Source: Solwaraspora sp. WMMD791 (GTDB taxonomy: Bacteria > Actinomycetota > Actinomycetes > Mycobacteriales > Micromonosporaceae). From it: 64,000 bases of DNA. The position numbers were made by a program, and so were the translations under genes. Shown piece after piece: positions 1 through 8,812 of this stretch. Within the stretch, counting starts at the first letter, position 1. Each line of letters starts with the position of its first letter. A model generated the notes under the pieces. It was not told where the DNA came from. It was given only the letters and a program-made list of their open reading frames with translations, and did not search any database. The DNA is taken from positions 62,001-126,000 of the forward strand of contig NZ_CP120737.1 in NCBI RefSeq assembly GCF_029581195.1, read 5' to 3'.

Positions 1-737
1 GGCCCCGCGCGCAGACGACCCTGCACCGCTGGCACCAGGTCCACCACCTGCTCGACCAGGGCGTGGGCCTGCTGGAATGCGCCCGCCGCCTCCAACTGGC
101 GCTCAACACCGTCAAACGCTACGCCCGAGCCGACCGACCCGAACGGATCCTCCGCGTCCCCAAGTACCGGCCCAGCCTCGTCGACCCCTACCGGGAGCAC
201 CTGCGTACCCGCCGGGCCGAGGACCCCGCCGTCCCCGTTGCGCACCTGTGCGACCAGATCAAGGCCCTCGGCTTCACCGGCTGCCTGAACCTGCTGCACA
301 AGTACATCAACCAGGGCCGCGCGGACGCCGACCGCAGTCACATCTCCCCACGCCGGCTCGCCCGGATGATCCTGACTCGACCCGCCACCCTCACACCCGA
401 CCACCGCGACCTGCTGGCACGGCTGACCGCGGCCTGCCCCGAGATGACCGAACTCGCCGCCACGGTCGGGCGCTTCGCCGCACTCCTGACCCCTCACGCA
501 GGAAACACCGACCGGCTCTCCCGCTGGATCGACCAGCTCCGCACCGTCGACCTGCCGCATCTGCACTCCTTCACCCGGGGCCTGGACCGCGACCGCGACG
601 CCGTGAACGCCGCGCTCACACTGCCGTACAGCAACGGCCCCACCGAAGGCGTCAACACCAAGACCAAACGCATCGCACGCCAGATGCACGGACGAGCAGG
701 CTTCACCCTGCTCCGCCACCGCATCCTCCTCGGATAG
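1..737 (+). CDS. ISL3-family transposase, C-terminal part (5' end outside window)
   Basis: This would be the DNA cut-and-paste enzyme of an ISL3-type insertion sequence. The frame (codons in phase with position 3) is open to the left edge, so the N-terminus with the zinc finger and helix-turn-helix lies outside the window; about 245 residues are visible. The C-terminal block SNGPTEGVNTKTKRIAR followed by a GRAGFTLLRHRIL-type ending is typical of the ISL3 DDE domain and contains its last acidic residue. The IS right end should lie between the stop and about 800; a small hairpin, TGTAAG at 762-767 against CTTACA at 782-787, is there, but without the left end I cannot define the terminal repeat. 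Next is an unrelated lectin gene on the other strand. Confidence 0.8.
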   Translation, partial: PRAQTTLHRWHQVHHLLDQGVGLLECARRLQLALNTVKRYARADRPERILRVPKYRPSLVDPYREHLRTRRAEDPAVPVAHLCDQIKALGFTGCLNLLHKYINQGRADADRSHISPRRLARMILTRPATLTPDHRDLLARLTAACPEMTELAATVGRFAALLTPHAGNTDRLSRWIDQLRTVDLPHLHSFTRGLDRDRDAVNAALTLPYSNGPTEGVNTKTKRIARQMHGRAGFTLLRHRILLG

Positions 738-798
738 CGAACACGTTCCGTCACCACCGGATGTAAGCCAGGGCCGTTGTTCTTACAGACCCGTGACC

Positions 799-1665
799 TC
801 AGACTGAGGTCCACGCCTGGTAAAGGCTGCCGTTACAGTCCATCACGCGGACGCCCTGCGAGATGCTGCCATCGAGGCAGCGGCCACTTTGCACGTGGCG
901 GACGGGAGAGTTGGTGGATCCCCTGTCCCAGCGCTGGTAGACGCTCCCATTGCAAGTGATCACCCGGAGTCCCTGCGAGACGCTGTAGTCAAGGCACCGT
1001 CGGGTCTGCTCGTGCTGTAGCTCCAAGGTGATCCCCCATCCCTGGTACGTGCTCCCATTGCATGTATTGAGGCGGAGTCCTTGTGAGGCGCTGTAGTCCA
1101 GGCACCGCCCGCTTTGTGAATGGATCTTGGGGACGAAGACGGGTCCAAGACGCTTGGCCGCCGTCCACCCAGGAGACGCGGTGAGCGGGGTTACGGTCGT
1201 GACTTGCCACTGCTGGTACAAACTGCCGTTGCAGGTGATCAGTCGGATGCCCTGCGAGACGCTGCCGTCCAGGCATCGCCCGCTCTGGACGTGCCGGAGC
1301 TGCTGGCTGGTGATGCTCCAACGCTGGTAGGTGCTGCCGTTGCAGGTGATCAGTCGGATGCCTTGCGAGACGCTGCCGTCCAGGCATCGCCCGCTCTGGA
1401 CGTGCCGGAGCTGCTGGCTGGTGATGCTCCAACGCTGGTAGGTGCTGCCACCGCTGCAGACGTTCAGTCGCACGCCTTGCGAGACGCTGCCGTCCAAGCA
1501 CCGTCTGCTGCTTTGCGGTTGGCTGATGTACGAGAAGGGCGCGGCCTGCGCCTGCGGCGCAAGGTGGTCGCCTTGAGACGAGGCCCGTGCGGGTGTGTTA
1601 CCGGCGACCAGTGCCGTGATGATCGACAGGGCCAAGATGCCCCAGCGGGTGAAAGTCTTTGACAT
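799..1665 (-). CDS. secreted six-repeat ricin-type (beta-trefoil) lectin
   Basis: A 288-residue exported carbohydrate-binding protein. The start is ATG at 1665, preceded by AAGGAGG. Residues 1-28 form a signal peptide ending ARA-SS. The rest is six copies of a roughly 37-residue subdomain with the pattern RCLDGS-SQG-R-CNGS-YQRW, that is, the QxW-type motif of ricin B lectins; six subdomains make two beta-trefoils. Cysteine pairs recur in every repeat and no catalytic domain is attached. Repeats 2 and 3 are almost identical at DNA level, whereas repeats 4-6 have diverged. It lies between the transposase and the LuxR regulator inside the presumed integrated element. The sugar ligand cannot be predicted. 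Confidence 0.85.
   Translation of the reverse strand: MSKTFTRWGILALSIITALVAGNTPARASSQGDHLAPQAQAAPFSYISQPQSSRRCLDGSVSQGVRLNVCSGGSTYQRWSITSQQLRHVQSGRCLDGSVSQGIRLITCNGSTYQRWSITSQQLRHVQSGRCLDGSVSQGIRLITCNGSLYQQWQVTTVTPLTASPGWTAAKRLGPVFVPKIHSQSGRCLDYSASQGLRLNTCNGSTYQGWGITLELQHEQTRRCLDYSVSQGLRVITCNGSVYQRWDRGSTNSPVRHVQSGRCLDGSISQGVRVMDCNGSLYQAWTSV
1231..1452. repeat. two near-identical 111-bp tandem units inside the lectin gene
   Basis: Copies at 1231-1341 and 1342-1452 differ at one position over the first 108 bases (gccctgcg versus gccttgcg). Each encodes 37 residues, one beta-trefoil subdomain. A third, more diverged unit with one extra glycine codon follows from 1453. The identity between synonymous positions points to a recent in-frame duplication. 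Confidence 0.9.
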
Positions 1666-2157
1666 GGATCCTCCTTGTTAATCATGGATTTTGTCTGAGG
1701 TCAACAGGATGCGGGCATACCCTGGCAGCGCCATCAACCTTGGTTGGGGCAGGCCGTATATGGTCCGCCGTCGTCCGACATTTCGGTGGTCATTTGAATG
1801 GCGAGCTCGGATGGTCACAAGCTAGAGACCTGTCTCACTCGGTGCCTTTGGCTCAGCGTCTATCGCTGATCAGGGCGCAGCTGGGGTCGGCAAAGGCTCG
1901 GAAGTGGTCGGCGTGGCTGGCCGCAGTATGCGAGTCGGTGACCAAGCCTGGGCCGGATGGTGGTTACGAGCCACCCGTACGACATCATGTGGGGTCGGCG
2001 TCCCGGTCGGTTAGCCTTCGGTGTCATGACCCCAGGATCTGTGCAGGTGCGCCGAGGTGGCATCACGGTACCCACCGAAGTGTTTGTCTACCATCGATGG
2101 TTTGTGGTCACCGGCCCGATCCGACGTGCGCAGATTCCCGGTTGGTCCGCCTGATCC
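1666..2157. other. 492-bp divergent intergenic region, no gene supported
   Basis: The region separates the lectin gene (leftwards) from the LuxR-family regulator (rightwards). Short open frames on both strands have neither recognisable protein sequence nor convincing ribosome binding sites. It must contain the promoters of both genes, but I see no well-spaced -35/-10 pair or clear palindrome. Its base composition is less GC-rich than the rest of the window, which agrees with a transferred segment. Confidence 0.6.
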
Positions 2158-4992
2158 ATGATCCTTCTTGAACGTGATCACGAGCAGGTGCGAATTCGGG
2201 AGCTCGTCGCTGGTCTTGACTCAGGGATCGGGGCCACCGTGCTGGTCGAGGGTGCTCCTGGGATCGGCAAGTCGGCGCTACTGGTTAGTGTGTGTGAGGA
2301 GGCTCGGCGGCGGCAGGTCACGGTTCTCGCAGCGCGCTGCGGCGAACTTGAACGGGACATGCCGTTCGGCGTCGTACGACAGCTGTTCGAGCCGGCTCTG
2401 CGAACCGTCGCTGCGGCGGACCGGACGGACGTCCTCAGCGGTGCGGCCCAGCTCGCTGCTGTGGTGTTCGAGAACCGCTCAACTGCTTCCGACGCACCGG
2501 TCGGCGATGTCGTACACGCTCTCTACTGGTTGTGTTCGAATCTCGCGGAGCGGGGACCGCTGCTGCTGGCGGTCGACGATGTCCACTGGGCCGATGAGGC
2601 GTCGCTGAGGTTCCTCTCTCACCTGGCCAGACGCGTCTCGCACCTACCGGTGCTGCTGGTGCTCGCCACGCGCCCGGCTTGGCGGCAAGGCCGGTCACTG
2701 GCTGCCCAAGTGCTGAGCGGCATCCCATCGCACTTCCTGCCCCTGGCTCCGCTGAGCAGTAGAGCCGTTGGCGCGATGATCCGTGAGTCCCTGTCGCAGG
2801 ACGCGGAGGAGGTCTTCTGCGAGGCGTGTACGTCGGCCAGCGGTGGCAACCCCTTCCTGGCCATCGAGGCGATCAAGACGCTTCGCGCGATCGGCATCGC
2901 TGCTCGGGCAAGCGACGTGCATCACCTGGAAGCCCTGCAGTCCGACTTCATCACGAGATCCGTACTTGAGCGCATCACCTCGGTGGGGCCCCGGGCTCTG
3001 CCGCTGGCCCGAGCAGTAGCGGTACTTGGTGGCTCGGCAACTCTGCATCGGGCCGCGACACTCTCCGGTGCCGCTAGTGGGATGGCAGACGCCTCGGAGC
3101 AGGCGGGTTCCGCCCAGGCCGCGATGATCATCGACCTACTTGTACGGGAAGGTGTCCTTGCCCCGGGGCTACCCCTCGGCTTCGTGCATCCGTTGGTCCG
3201 CACTGCGGTCTACACCGACATCAGCGGTCCGTTGCGCGCCCACCTCCACAGGGAGGCGGCCCTATTGCTGGCGGAGGAGGAATTGGCGCCCGAACATCTC
3301 GTGCCTCACCTCCTCGCGTGCGAACCCTTGCGCGACCCCTGGGTGTCCGCCGCCCTACATGCTGCGGCGCGGGCCGCCCTTGCTCGCGGTGCCATCGAGA
3401 GCGCCATCAAGTGCCTGGAACGGGCACTGGTTGAACCGCCCGAACCATCCGTCCATACCTCGATACTCGTCGACTTGATTCGGGCACTGGTTCGGTCGAA
3501 CCGGCTCGACGCTGCCGCCGACCGGCTGCAATCGCTCCTGAACGCACCCGGCGTCACAAACGTCTCCGCCGAGACCGCAGTGGAAATCGGCACGCTGCTG
3601 GTGATCGCGGGGCGGCGCTACCACGGCGGCTACTTGCTGCGGTATGCGCAAAGCGCGGCGGGCGACAGCCCGGACATCGCCACCCGAGCCCTCGCAGCTG
3701 CCGCCTTCGGTGGTCTCACCGCCATGGATCCACCTCACATGTGGATCCAACAGCTGGAACAGGCGCTGCCCGACCTCTCAGGCAGGACAGACGCCGACCG
3801 GATGGTGTACGCGACACTCGCGTTCCTTGCTGCCGCGACCGGCGACCGCCCAGCAGACGAGGTCGTCCGCCTGGCATCTATCGCCGCGACCGGCCCCTTG
3901 CCGGCCAGGAGCTTCGGCATGCTCGCCAATCTGGCCGGGGCGGCGCTCGCCATCTCGGGAGACGGCCACCACGCGCTCCAGTTACTCAGCGAGGGGATCG
4001 ACGCCGCCCGCCAGTTCGGGGACATCGCCACGTTCGGCTATCTCCTGGCCCTCCGGTCACATACCGCGATCGAAGTCGGGCAGCTCATGGAAGCCGAAGC
4101 TGACGGCCAGACAGCGGTCGAGATCTACCAGGAACGCCCCGAGGAGCTTCCACTCGCTGCTGCGGTACTCGTCGACGCGCTCGTCGCCCGTGGGGAGACA
4201 GCGGCTGCTCAGCAGCTACTCACCACCCTGGGCCTCGAAACGCACCTCCCGCTGAACTGGCTGATCTCCCACTTCTTCCACCTGGCCCGAGCCCGGCTCC
4301 GTCTCCAACAGCGCCGCCCGGCCGATGCGCTCGCCGACCTGACCATCTGCGGCGACGCACTCACCGCCGCCGGCTACACCAACCCGGCCTTCGCCAACTG
4401 GCGCTCCGAGATGGTTCAGGCGCACCTCGCCATTGGGAACACCGCCACGGCTCGTACCCTCGCCGCCGAGGAACTCGACCTCGCCCGGCGGTTCAAGGAC
4501 CCATGCTCACTTGGCATCGCCCTACGCACGGCCGGAATGGTCGCGAAGGGCACTGAACGCGTCGCCCTACTCCACGAGGCCGTAAATACCCTCGAAAGCA
4601 CCTCCGCGAGGCTCCACCACGCACATGCCCTAGTCGAGTACGGCGCTGCGTTACGCCGCGCCGGCGAACGCATCGCCGCCCAGGACCCGCTACGCCAAGC
4701 CCTCCACCATGCCAAGCGCTGCGGGGCGCAACCGCTGGCCAGCCGGGCGATCGAGGAACTGACAGCCGCAGGGGCCCGCCCCCGCCGCGCCACCCTGTCG
4801 GGATCCGACGCCTTGACCGCCCAGGAACTCCGCGTCGCCCGCCTAGCCGCGCAGGGCGCCACGAACAGAGACATCGCCCAGCAACTCTTCGTCACCCGGC
4901 GCACCATCGAAATCCACCTCACCAGCGCTTACCGCAAACTCAACATCACCTCTCGCCACCAACTCCCAGCCGCGCTCGCAACACCCAAGTGA
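2158..4992 (+). CDS. LuxR-family transcriptional regulator of the LAL type (large ATP-binding)
   Basis: A 944-residue regulator. An N-terminal AAA-type ATPase has Walker A GAPGIGKS at residues 32-39 and a Walker B-like VDDVHW at about 139-144. A long helical repeat (TPR-like) middle follows, and a C-terminal LuxR helix-turn-helix covers about residues 888-938 (LTAQELRVARLAAQG, then TNRDIAQQLFVTRRTIEIH). This matches the length and order of LAL regulators, which often act as pathway-specific activators responding to a ligand bound by the large N-terminal part. ATG 2158 is the first in-frame start before the conserved N-terminus. It has no obvious Shine-Dalgarno sequence and may be leaderless. 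No adjacent biosynthetic genes are visible, so its target is unknown. Confidence 0.9.
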   Translation: MILLERDHEQVRIRELVAGLDSGIGATVLVEGAPGIGKSALLVSVCEEARRRQVTVLAARCGELERDMPFGVVRQLFEPALRTVAAADRTDVLSGAAQLAAVVFENRSTASDAPVGDVVHALYWLCSNLAERGPLLLAVDDVHWADEASLRFLSHLARRVSHLPVLLVLATRPAWRQGRSLAAQVLSGIPSHFLPLAPLSSRAVGAMIRESLSQDAEEVFCEACTSASGGNPFLAIEAIKTLRAIGIAARASDVHHLEALQSDFITRSVLERITSVGPRALPLARAVAVLGGSATLHRAATLSGAASGMADASEQAGSAQAAMIIDLLVREGVLAPGLPLGFVHPLVRTAVYTDISGPLRAHLHREAALLLAEEELAPEHLVPHLLACEPLRDPWVSAALHAAARAALARGAIESAIKCLERALVEPPEPSVHTSILVDLIRALVRSNRLDAAADRLQSLLNAPGVTNVSAETAVEIGTLLVIAGRRYHGGYLLRYAQSAAGDSPDIATRALAAAAFGGLTAMDPPHMWIQQLEQALPDLSGRTDADRMVYATLAFLAAATGDRPADEVVRLASIAATGPLPARSFGMLANLAGAALAISGDGHHALQLLSEGIDAARQFGDIATFGYLLALRSHTAIEVGQLMEAEADGQTAVEIYQERPEELPLAAAVLVDALVARGETAAAQQLLTTLGLETHLPLNWLISHFFHLARARLRLQQRRPADALADLTICGDALTAAGYTNPAFANWRSEMVQAHLAIGNTATARTLAAEELDLARRFKDPCSLGIALRTAGMVAKGTERVALLHEAVNTLESTSARLHHAHALVEYGAALRRAGERIAAQDPLRQALHHAKRCGAQPLASRAIEELTAAGARPRRATLSGSDALTAQELRVARLAAQGATNRDIAQQLFVTRRTIEIHLTSAYRKLNITSRHQLPAALATPK

Positions 4993-5324
4993 GGCCTGAC
5001 ATTGGCGCGCAGGGCTTCCGAAGGAGGTGTTCATATCAGCACCGAAGCAGTAACGGGAAAAGCTCTGTGCTCCCGCCGGCCGAGGTGTTTGCGCTGTTCA
5101 GGTGCAGTGACCCGGGTGGGCGGGGGAGCGTTGGGCAATGTCTGTCGGGGTGATCGGGAAGTCGCGGGTGTGGTGCTCCCGGCTGTCCTGCCTGGCGGGT
5201 TGGATCATGGGGTGCGGCGACCGGGCGTGAACGGCGTCGAACGGATGTCAGCGGCGCTCAGGGGACTCGTCGTGACCTGCCCGAACCGCGTTTGAGCAGG
5301 TCGCGGCCGGTGTCCGGGCAATGT
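4993..5324. other. 332-bp non-coding stretch inside the element end
   Basis: I find no supported gene between the LuxR gene and the tRNA fragment. An AAGGAGGTG sequence near 5020 is not followed by a usable start and frame. An integrase or excisionase, often found next to such an attachment site, is not present here. Confidence 0.5.
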
Positions 5325-5368
5325 TGACACGGAAGAGGTCACTGGTTCAAACCCAGTATCGCCCACCA
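5325..5368 (+). other. 3' fragment of tRNA-Val(GAC): probable att site duplicate
   Basis: The 44 bases fold as the 3' part of a tRNA. They hold the anticodon loop remainder (GAC anticodon at 5326-5328), anticodon-stem strand GGAAG, variable loop AGGTC, T-stem ACTGG with loop TTCAAAC and CCAGT, acceptor strand ATCGCCC, discriminator A and an encoded CCA. The 5' half is absent: the bases before 5324 do not complement GGAAG or ATCGCCC. Such fragments are left where integrative elements recombine into the 3' end of a tRNA gene. The orientation puts the element to the left, with the intact tRNA-Val expected at its far end outside the window. Confidence 0.8.
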
Positions 5369-5388
5369 GCTGTACGAGCACGTCACGT

Positions 5389-5418
5389 GGCCCGTTGCCG
5401 GACATCCGGTAACGGGCC
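5389..5418 (+). terminator. hairpin downstream of the tRNA-Val fragment
   Basis: The arms GGCCCGTTGCCGG (5389-5401) and CCGGTAACGGGCC (5406-5418) pair over 13 positions with one G-U and a 4-base loop. Lying 20 bp after the CCA end, it is best read as the original tRNA gene terminator, which supports the view that the chromosomal side begins at 5369. Confidence 0.6.
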
Positions 5419-5580
5419 TGCTGCTGTCGCGGCCCTTACCGGGGGAGCGCAGGGGGAGCGGGTTCGCTCCCCAGGGGTTACCCCGCCGGCCGGTTGCAGC
5501 CAGCAGGCCGTCCTGCAGGCCCAGGCCAAGATCGGAGAAGCTGTCTCCTCGGCATGGCCTGGGCCTGCTGGCAGAGCTGG

Positions 5581-6195
5581 TCAGGCCGCCGGGAATTTCC
5601 AGGTGCGGCCCAGTGACGTGATCAGTGACTGCTCGACCGGGAACGACTCGCCGAACGCGGTGCCCACCACGGTGGCGGTCCGCCGCTGCGTGACGTAGCG
5701 GGTGCCCTCCTCGTCACTCCAACATTCCTCAACCACCTCGCCGGTTCCGGTCCAGGTGATCTTCACGCTGGTCGTATCCGTGGTGGCCGGGGCGTTCGTG
5801 CACGACTCCGGGCGTTCGCCCTCTTCGTCGACCGGCCCGTACGTGCACGTCCGGACGGTCTGCGAGTAGGTCACCACCCCGGTGGCCGAGGCACCCTGCA
5901 GCGACATCCTGGCCCGTGACGGCGTCTGGTCGTACGTGTGCCGGAAGATCGTCTCACAGGTCTCCAGGCCAGCGGATTCGGTGCAGGAGCGGGACCAGTA
6001 TTCGACGTCGAGCTGGGCCACCCCGTCGATGCGGCTGAGGTCGACGGTCAGGGTCCGGCTGGTGCCCGGGTCGTCGAAGCCGACGTGTGCGCTCTCGGAA
6101 AGCGTGGGGGCTGGCGCGGCCGTCGCGGGGGTGGCGAGGGCTGCCGTGAGGAGAGCGGCACCGATCGGCACGAGGACATGGCGGAGCAGGGTCAT
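5581..6195 (-). CDS. small secreted protein of unknown function
   Basis: A 204-residue exported protein that I do not recognise. The chosen ATG (6195) has GGAGA four bases upstream and opens a clean signal peptide, MTLLRHVLVPIGAALL to about ATA-AP at residue 27; the frame continues further upstream but without export or ribosome-binding features. The mature part has five cysteines (SCTES, TCETI, TCTYG, SCTNA, ECWSD) and acidic, threonine-rich stretches, like a small beta-rich extracellular domain. It is transcribed divergently from the CBM2-DUF3237 gene with about 240 bp between them. No enzyme motif is visible. Confidence 0.7.
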   Translation of the reverse strand: MTLLRHVLVPIGAALLTAALATPATAAPAPTLSESAHVGFDDPGTSRTLTVDLSRIDGVAQLDVEYWSRSCTESAGLETCETIFRHTYDQTPSRARMSLQGASATGVVTYSQTVRTCTYGPVDEEGERPESCTNAPATTDTTSVKITWTGTGEVVEECWSDEEGTRYVTQRRTATVVGTAFGESFPVEQSLITSLGRTWKFPAA

Positions 6196-6352
6196 CGGGT
6201 CTCCATTGGGGAGTGTCGAGGAGACCCGAATGTAATCGTCGGGTACGACTGGAACGGTCCGACCCGAGGTGTGGCACCTTCTCGATCGCCGGTTCTTGAT
6301 CTGACCGGGTCTGCTTGCTGGTCGCCGCACCATATAGATCAACGTACATCGA

Positions 6353-6381
6353 TTGACAGATTCTTGTCCGGTCGGGACACT
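6353..6381 (+). promoter_or_regulatory. possible promoter of the CBM2-DUF3237 gene
   Basis: A -35 TTGACA (6353-6358) is followed after 17 bases by GACACT (6376-6381), which matches the -10 consensus at only three positions. It lies about 55 bp before the ATG at 6437. The -35 is perfect; the -10 is weak. Confidence 0.35.
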
Positions 6382-6436
6382 TTCTGCAACGCGACCCTTC
6401 GTGCATGGCGTCGGGTCGTCGTTGCGGGAGGGTCGG

Positions 6437-7918
6437 ATGAGGATCATCGGTCGGCGCCTGGTCGCGGGAGCGATCGCCGCCGCTGCCGCTGTCGCCGTCG
6501 GTGGCATCGCCACCTCGGCGTACGCCGCCACAGGGTGCCGGGTGACCTACACGGTCACCAGCCAGTGGCCCGGCGGATTCGGTGCCAACGTCGCCGTGAC
6601 CAACCTCGGTGACCCGATCAGCGGTTGGCGGCTGACCTGGTCGTTCGCCGCCGGACAGCAGGTCACCCAGCTCTGGAACGGCTCCGTGAGTCAGGCCGGC
6701 ACCCAGGTCACCGTCGTCAACGCGGCGTGGAACGGCAACCTCGCCACCGGAGCGGGCACCGCGATCGGTTTCAACGGATCGTGGAACAACGCCAGCAATC
6801 CGGCCCCGACCGATTTCGCGCTCAACGGCACGCCGTGCACAGGTAGCGTGACCCCGTCGGGTTCACCGTCCGCGCCGCAATCGCCGACGCCGAGCTGGAC
6901 GCCGAGTCCGACGCCCACACCGAGCGGCACGCCGTCGCCGCCGACCTCGCCCACCCCGAGTACGCCGCCCGGCGGCACGGAGCCGACAATCGTGCCCGAC
7001 CCATCCTGGACGTGCAACATGCCCACCGGCATCGTGTCACCGACGCGGGGGCGACTGGTGCTTCGCGTGACAGGCCAGCTCGGTGCCGTCCGCGAGGTGG
7101 GGACCACCCCGTACGGCCAGCGCCGCCTCCTCGACGTGACGGGCGGATCGTTCGTCGGGGATCGGCTCAGCGGCAGCGTTCTCACCGGCGGGCTCGACCT
7201 GGAGCTCACCCTCACCAACGGATCGCTGGAGGTCGAGCAGATCAACGTGCTCCGCGCCAGTGACGGCACCCTCATCTATCTGCGCAGCTGCGGTGTCGCC
7301 CCCGCCGGCGACGCCCCGGTCCGGATCGTTCCCGACTTCGAGGCACCGAACTCCAGCCCGTACGCCTGGCTGAACACCGGCACGTTCGTCGGCACCCGGG
7401 TGGTCGACACCACGACCAACACCCTCGTTCTCACCATCTACGACGTCGCCGGCGTCTCCCCGACCGAACCGCGGATCCAGCTCACGGATCCCGCCGGTCT
7501 GCCCCACCAGAGCTGGAACTGCGCGACGGGCAGCGGTACGCGGGGCGCCAGCGTGTTCACCGCGTCGGTCACCCTCGGCTCCACTCTCGCGGTCGGTGCC
7601 AGCAAACGCGGCACCCGTACGATCATCCCGATCACCGGTGGGACGCTCAGCGGTCGGGTGACCGGGTCGATCCTCGCCGGCGGGGCCGACTACCAGCTCA
7701 GTGGCTCGACCACCACCCTGGACGCCCGGTACACCTTGGCGACCAGTGACGGCGAGCTGATCCTGGTCCGCAACTGCGGGCAGTTCGGCCGGCTGGTGCC
7801 GACCTTCGAGACCCGGGCGGCCGGCCCGTACGCCTTCCTCAACGCCAACACCTGGCTGAGCTCCGACCCGGGCTTCGCGCCGGGCGGGGTGAGTATCACC
7901 TTCTACGAACGCCGCTAG
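6437..7918 (+). CDS. secreted CBM2 protein with tandem DUF3237 domains
   Basis: A 493-residue exported protein. ATG 6437 is preceded by GGGAGG and starts a signal peptide ending AYA-AT (residue 30). Residues about 34-133 are a CBM2 cellulose/chitin-binding module (opening [15 protein letters not shown], later [14 protein letters not shown], closing cysteine in LNGTPC). A Pro/Ser/Thr linker runs to about 178. Two DUF3237 (UPF0311) domains follow, each with the [17 protein letters not shown]- or [15 protein letters not shown]-type core, a G-D-L/Y-Q strand, SDG-LI-LRNCG and a terminal AYAWLN or AYAFLN segment. DUF3237 proteins have no settled function and are usually single-domain and cytoplasmic. 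An extracellular, polysaccharide-anchored tandem form is unusual. Its stop codon overlaps that of the convergent xylanase gene. Confidence 0.88.
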   Translation: MRIIGRRLVAGAIAAAAAVAVGGIATSAYAATGCRVTYTVTSQWPGGFGANVAVTNLGDPISGWRLTWSFAAGQQVTQLWNGSVSQAGTQVTVVNAAWNGNLATGAGTAIGFNGSWNNASNPAPTDFALNGTPCTGSVTPSGSPSAPQSPTPSWTPSPTPTPSGTPSPPTSPTPSTPPGGTEPTIVPDPSWTCNMPTGIVSPTRGRLVLRVTGQLGAVREVGTTPYGQRRLLDVTGGSFVGDRLSGSVLTGGLDLELTLTNGSLEVEQINVLRASDGTLIYLRSCGVAPAGDAPVRIVPDFEAPNSSPYAWLNTGTFVGTRVVDTTTNTLVLTIYDVAGVSPTEPRIQLTDPAGLPHQSWNCATGSGTRGASVFTASVTLGSTLAVGASKRGTRTIIPITGGTLSGRVTGSILAGGADYQLSGSTTTLDARYTLATSDGELILVRNCGQFGRLVPTFETRAAGPYAFLNANTWLSSDPGFAPGGVSITFYERR

Positions 7919-8694
7919 CGTACGTTGGCGGAGCTCATCCGCTGCGGCTGTGCGGACCCGGCACCGCCGGGGGCACACCGTGCCGGGCCGGTCGGGTTGC
8001 CGTCCACCGTGACCTGGGACCAACCGCTGCTCTGGTAGCCCTCGGTTGCCATGATCATGTAGCCCATGGTGGTGCCGAGGCGCATCCCGGCCTGGGCCCA
8101 CGCGTCGAAGTGGTCGCCGGTGTCGATGGTGCCGGCGGAGCGCTTCTGCTGGCGGACGCTGTAGTACCGGTAGTACGGCGTGCTGCCGACGCCGAGCTGC
8201 GCGCGGTAGATGTCGTAGGTGCCGCCCTCGCTGACGACGGTGCCCATCGGCGTGCCGGTCGGTCGGTAGGTGCCCCAGTTCTCCACGATGTAGTACTCGG
8301 TGAGCGGGTTGGTCGTGTACCCGTAGAGGGCCAGGTACGAGTTGCCGCCCGGGTGGAAGGTGCCGCAGTAGTCGAAGGTCCGCCGGCCGCCGGTCGCCCA
8401 CCCCTTGCCGCCGAACCAGTTGTTGATGCCGGTCCAGCGGGCGCTGTACTGCCCCTGTGGGCCCAGGACCATGGTGCTGTCGCCCATGTCCTTCCAGTAG
8501 GCGTAGAAGTAGCCGTCGTGGGTGCCGGTCTGGTTGGTGGTGATGACCGGGCCGGTGCCGGCCGCGTCAGCGTGGGCGGTGCCGGCCGGTGCGGTCACCG
8601 TGACCGCCAGCAGGGCGGCGCAGGCGGTGCTGACCAGCATGCTGATCCGGCCGCGCCGGCTGCGGGTCGAGCTGGCACCGGGTGTCTCGCTCAT
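7915..8694 (-). CDS. GH11 endo-1,4-beta-xylanase, secreted
   Basis: A 259-residue exported xylanase that cleaves internal beta-1,4 bonds of xylan. The signal peptide ends near residue 42 (THA-DA). The GH11 jelly-roll is complete, with nucleophile Glu133 in [11 protein letters not shown] and acid/base Glu218 in [10 protein letters not shown], plus YDIYRAQ and [13 protein letters not shown] 8694 is chosen because GGAAGAG precedes it and an Arg-rich Tat-like or Sec n-region follows. After the catalytic domain only about 28 residues remain, with no CBM, unlike many actinomycete GH11 enzymes. Its TAG and the TAG of the convergent neighbour share the tetranucleotide CTAG. A perfect palindrome lies 46 bp upstream of the start. 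Confidence 0.95.
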   Translation of the reverse strand: MSETPGASSTRSRRGRISMLVSTACAALLAVTVTAPAGTAHADAAGTGPVITTNQTGTHDGYFYAYWKDMGDSTMVLGPQGQYSARWTGINNWFGGKGWATGGRRTFDYCGTFHPGGNSYLALYGYTTNPLTEYYIVENWGTYRPTGTPMGTVVSEGGTYDIYRAQLGVGSTPYYRYYSVRQQKRSAGTIDTGDHFDAWAQAGMRLGTTMGYMIMATEGYQSSGWSQVTVDGNPTGPARCAPGGAGSAQPQRMSSANVR

Positions 8695-8739
8695 CTCTTC
8701 CACCGTTCTCTCCACTCGGTCGGCCAATGGGGGAGCAGG

Positions 8740-8769
8740 CATTGCAATTGATGAACATCAATTGCAATG
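8740..8769. promoter_or_regulatory. perfect 14-bp inverted repeat upstream of the xylanase gene
   Basis: CATTGCAATTGATG (8740-8753) is repeated in inverted form at 8756-8769 with a 2-bp AA centre. It is AT-rich in a very GC-rich region and lies between the xylanase start (8694) and the end of the ABC operon (8813). No T-run follows. A repressor operator for the xylanase gene is more likely than a terminator of the ABC operon, but both are possible. Confidence 0.6.
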
Positions 8770-8812
8770 TGGCCAAGTGTCGATGGCGTCCCGGCGAGGT
8801 GTCAACGGTCGA

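Noticed and set aside
1957-2154. Plus-strand 65-codon frame before the LuxR gene
   Set aside because: No ribosome-binding site, no homology-like pattern; probably leader or promoter DNA.
5205-5405. Minus-strand 66-codon frame containing GDTGFEPVTS
   Set aside because: This peptide is the well-known artefact of translating the reverse complement of a tRNA 3' end.
5419-5580. GGGGGAGCG repeats after the tRNA fragment considered as a second attachment site
   Set aside because: They are short G-rich repeats without a tRNA match or symmetrical partner in the window.
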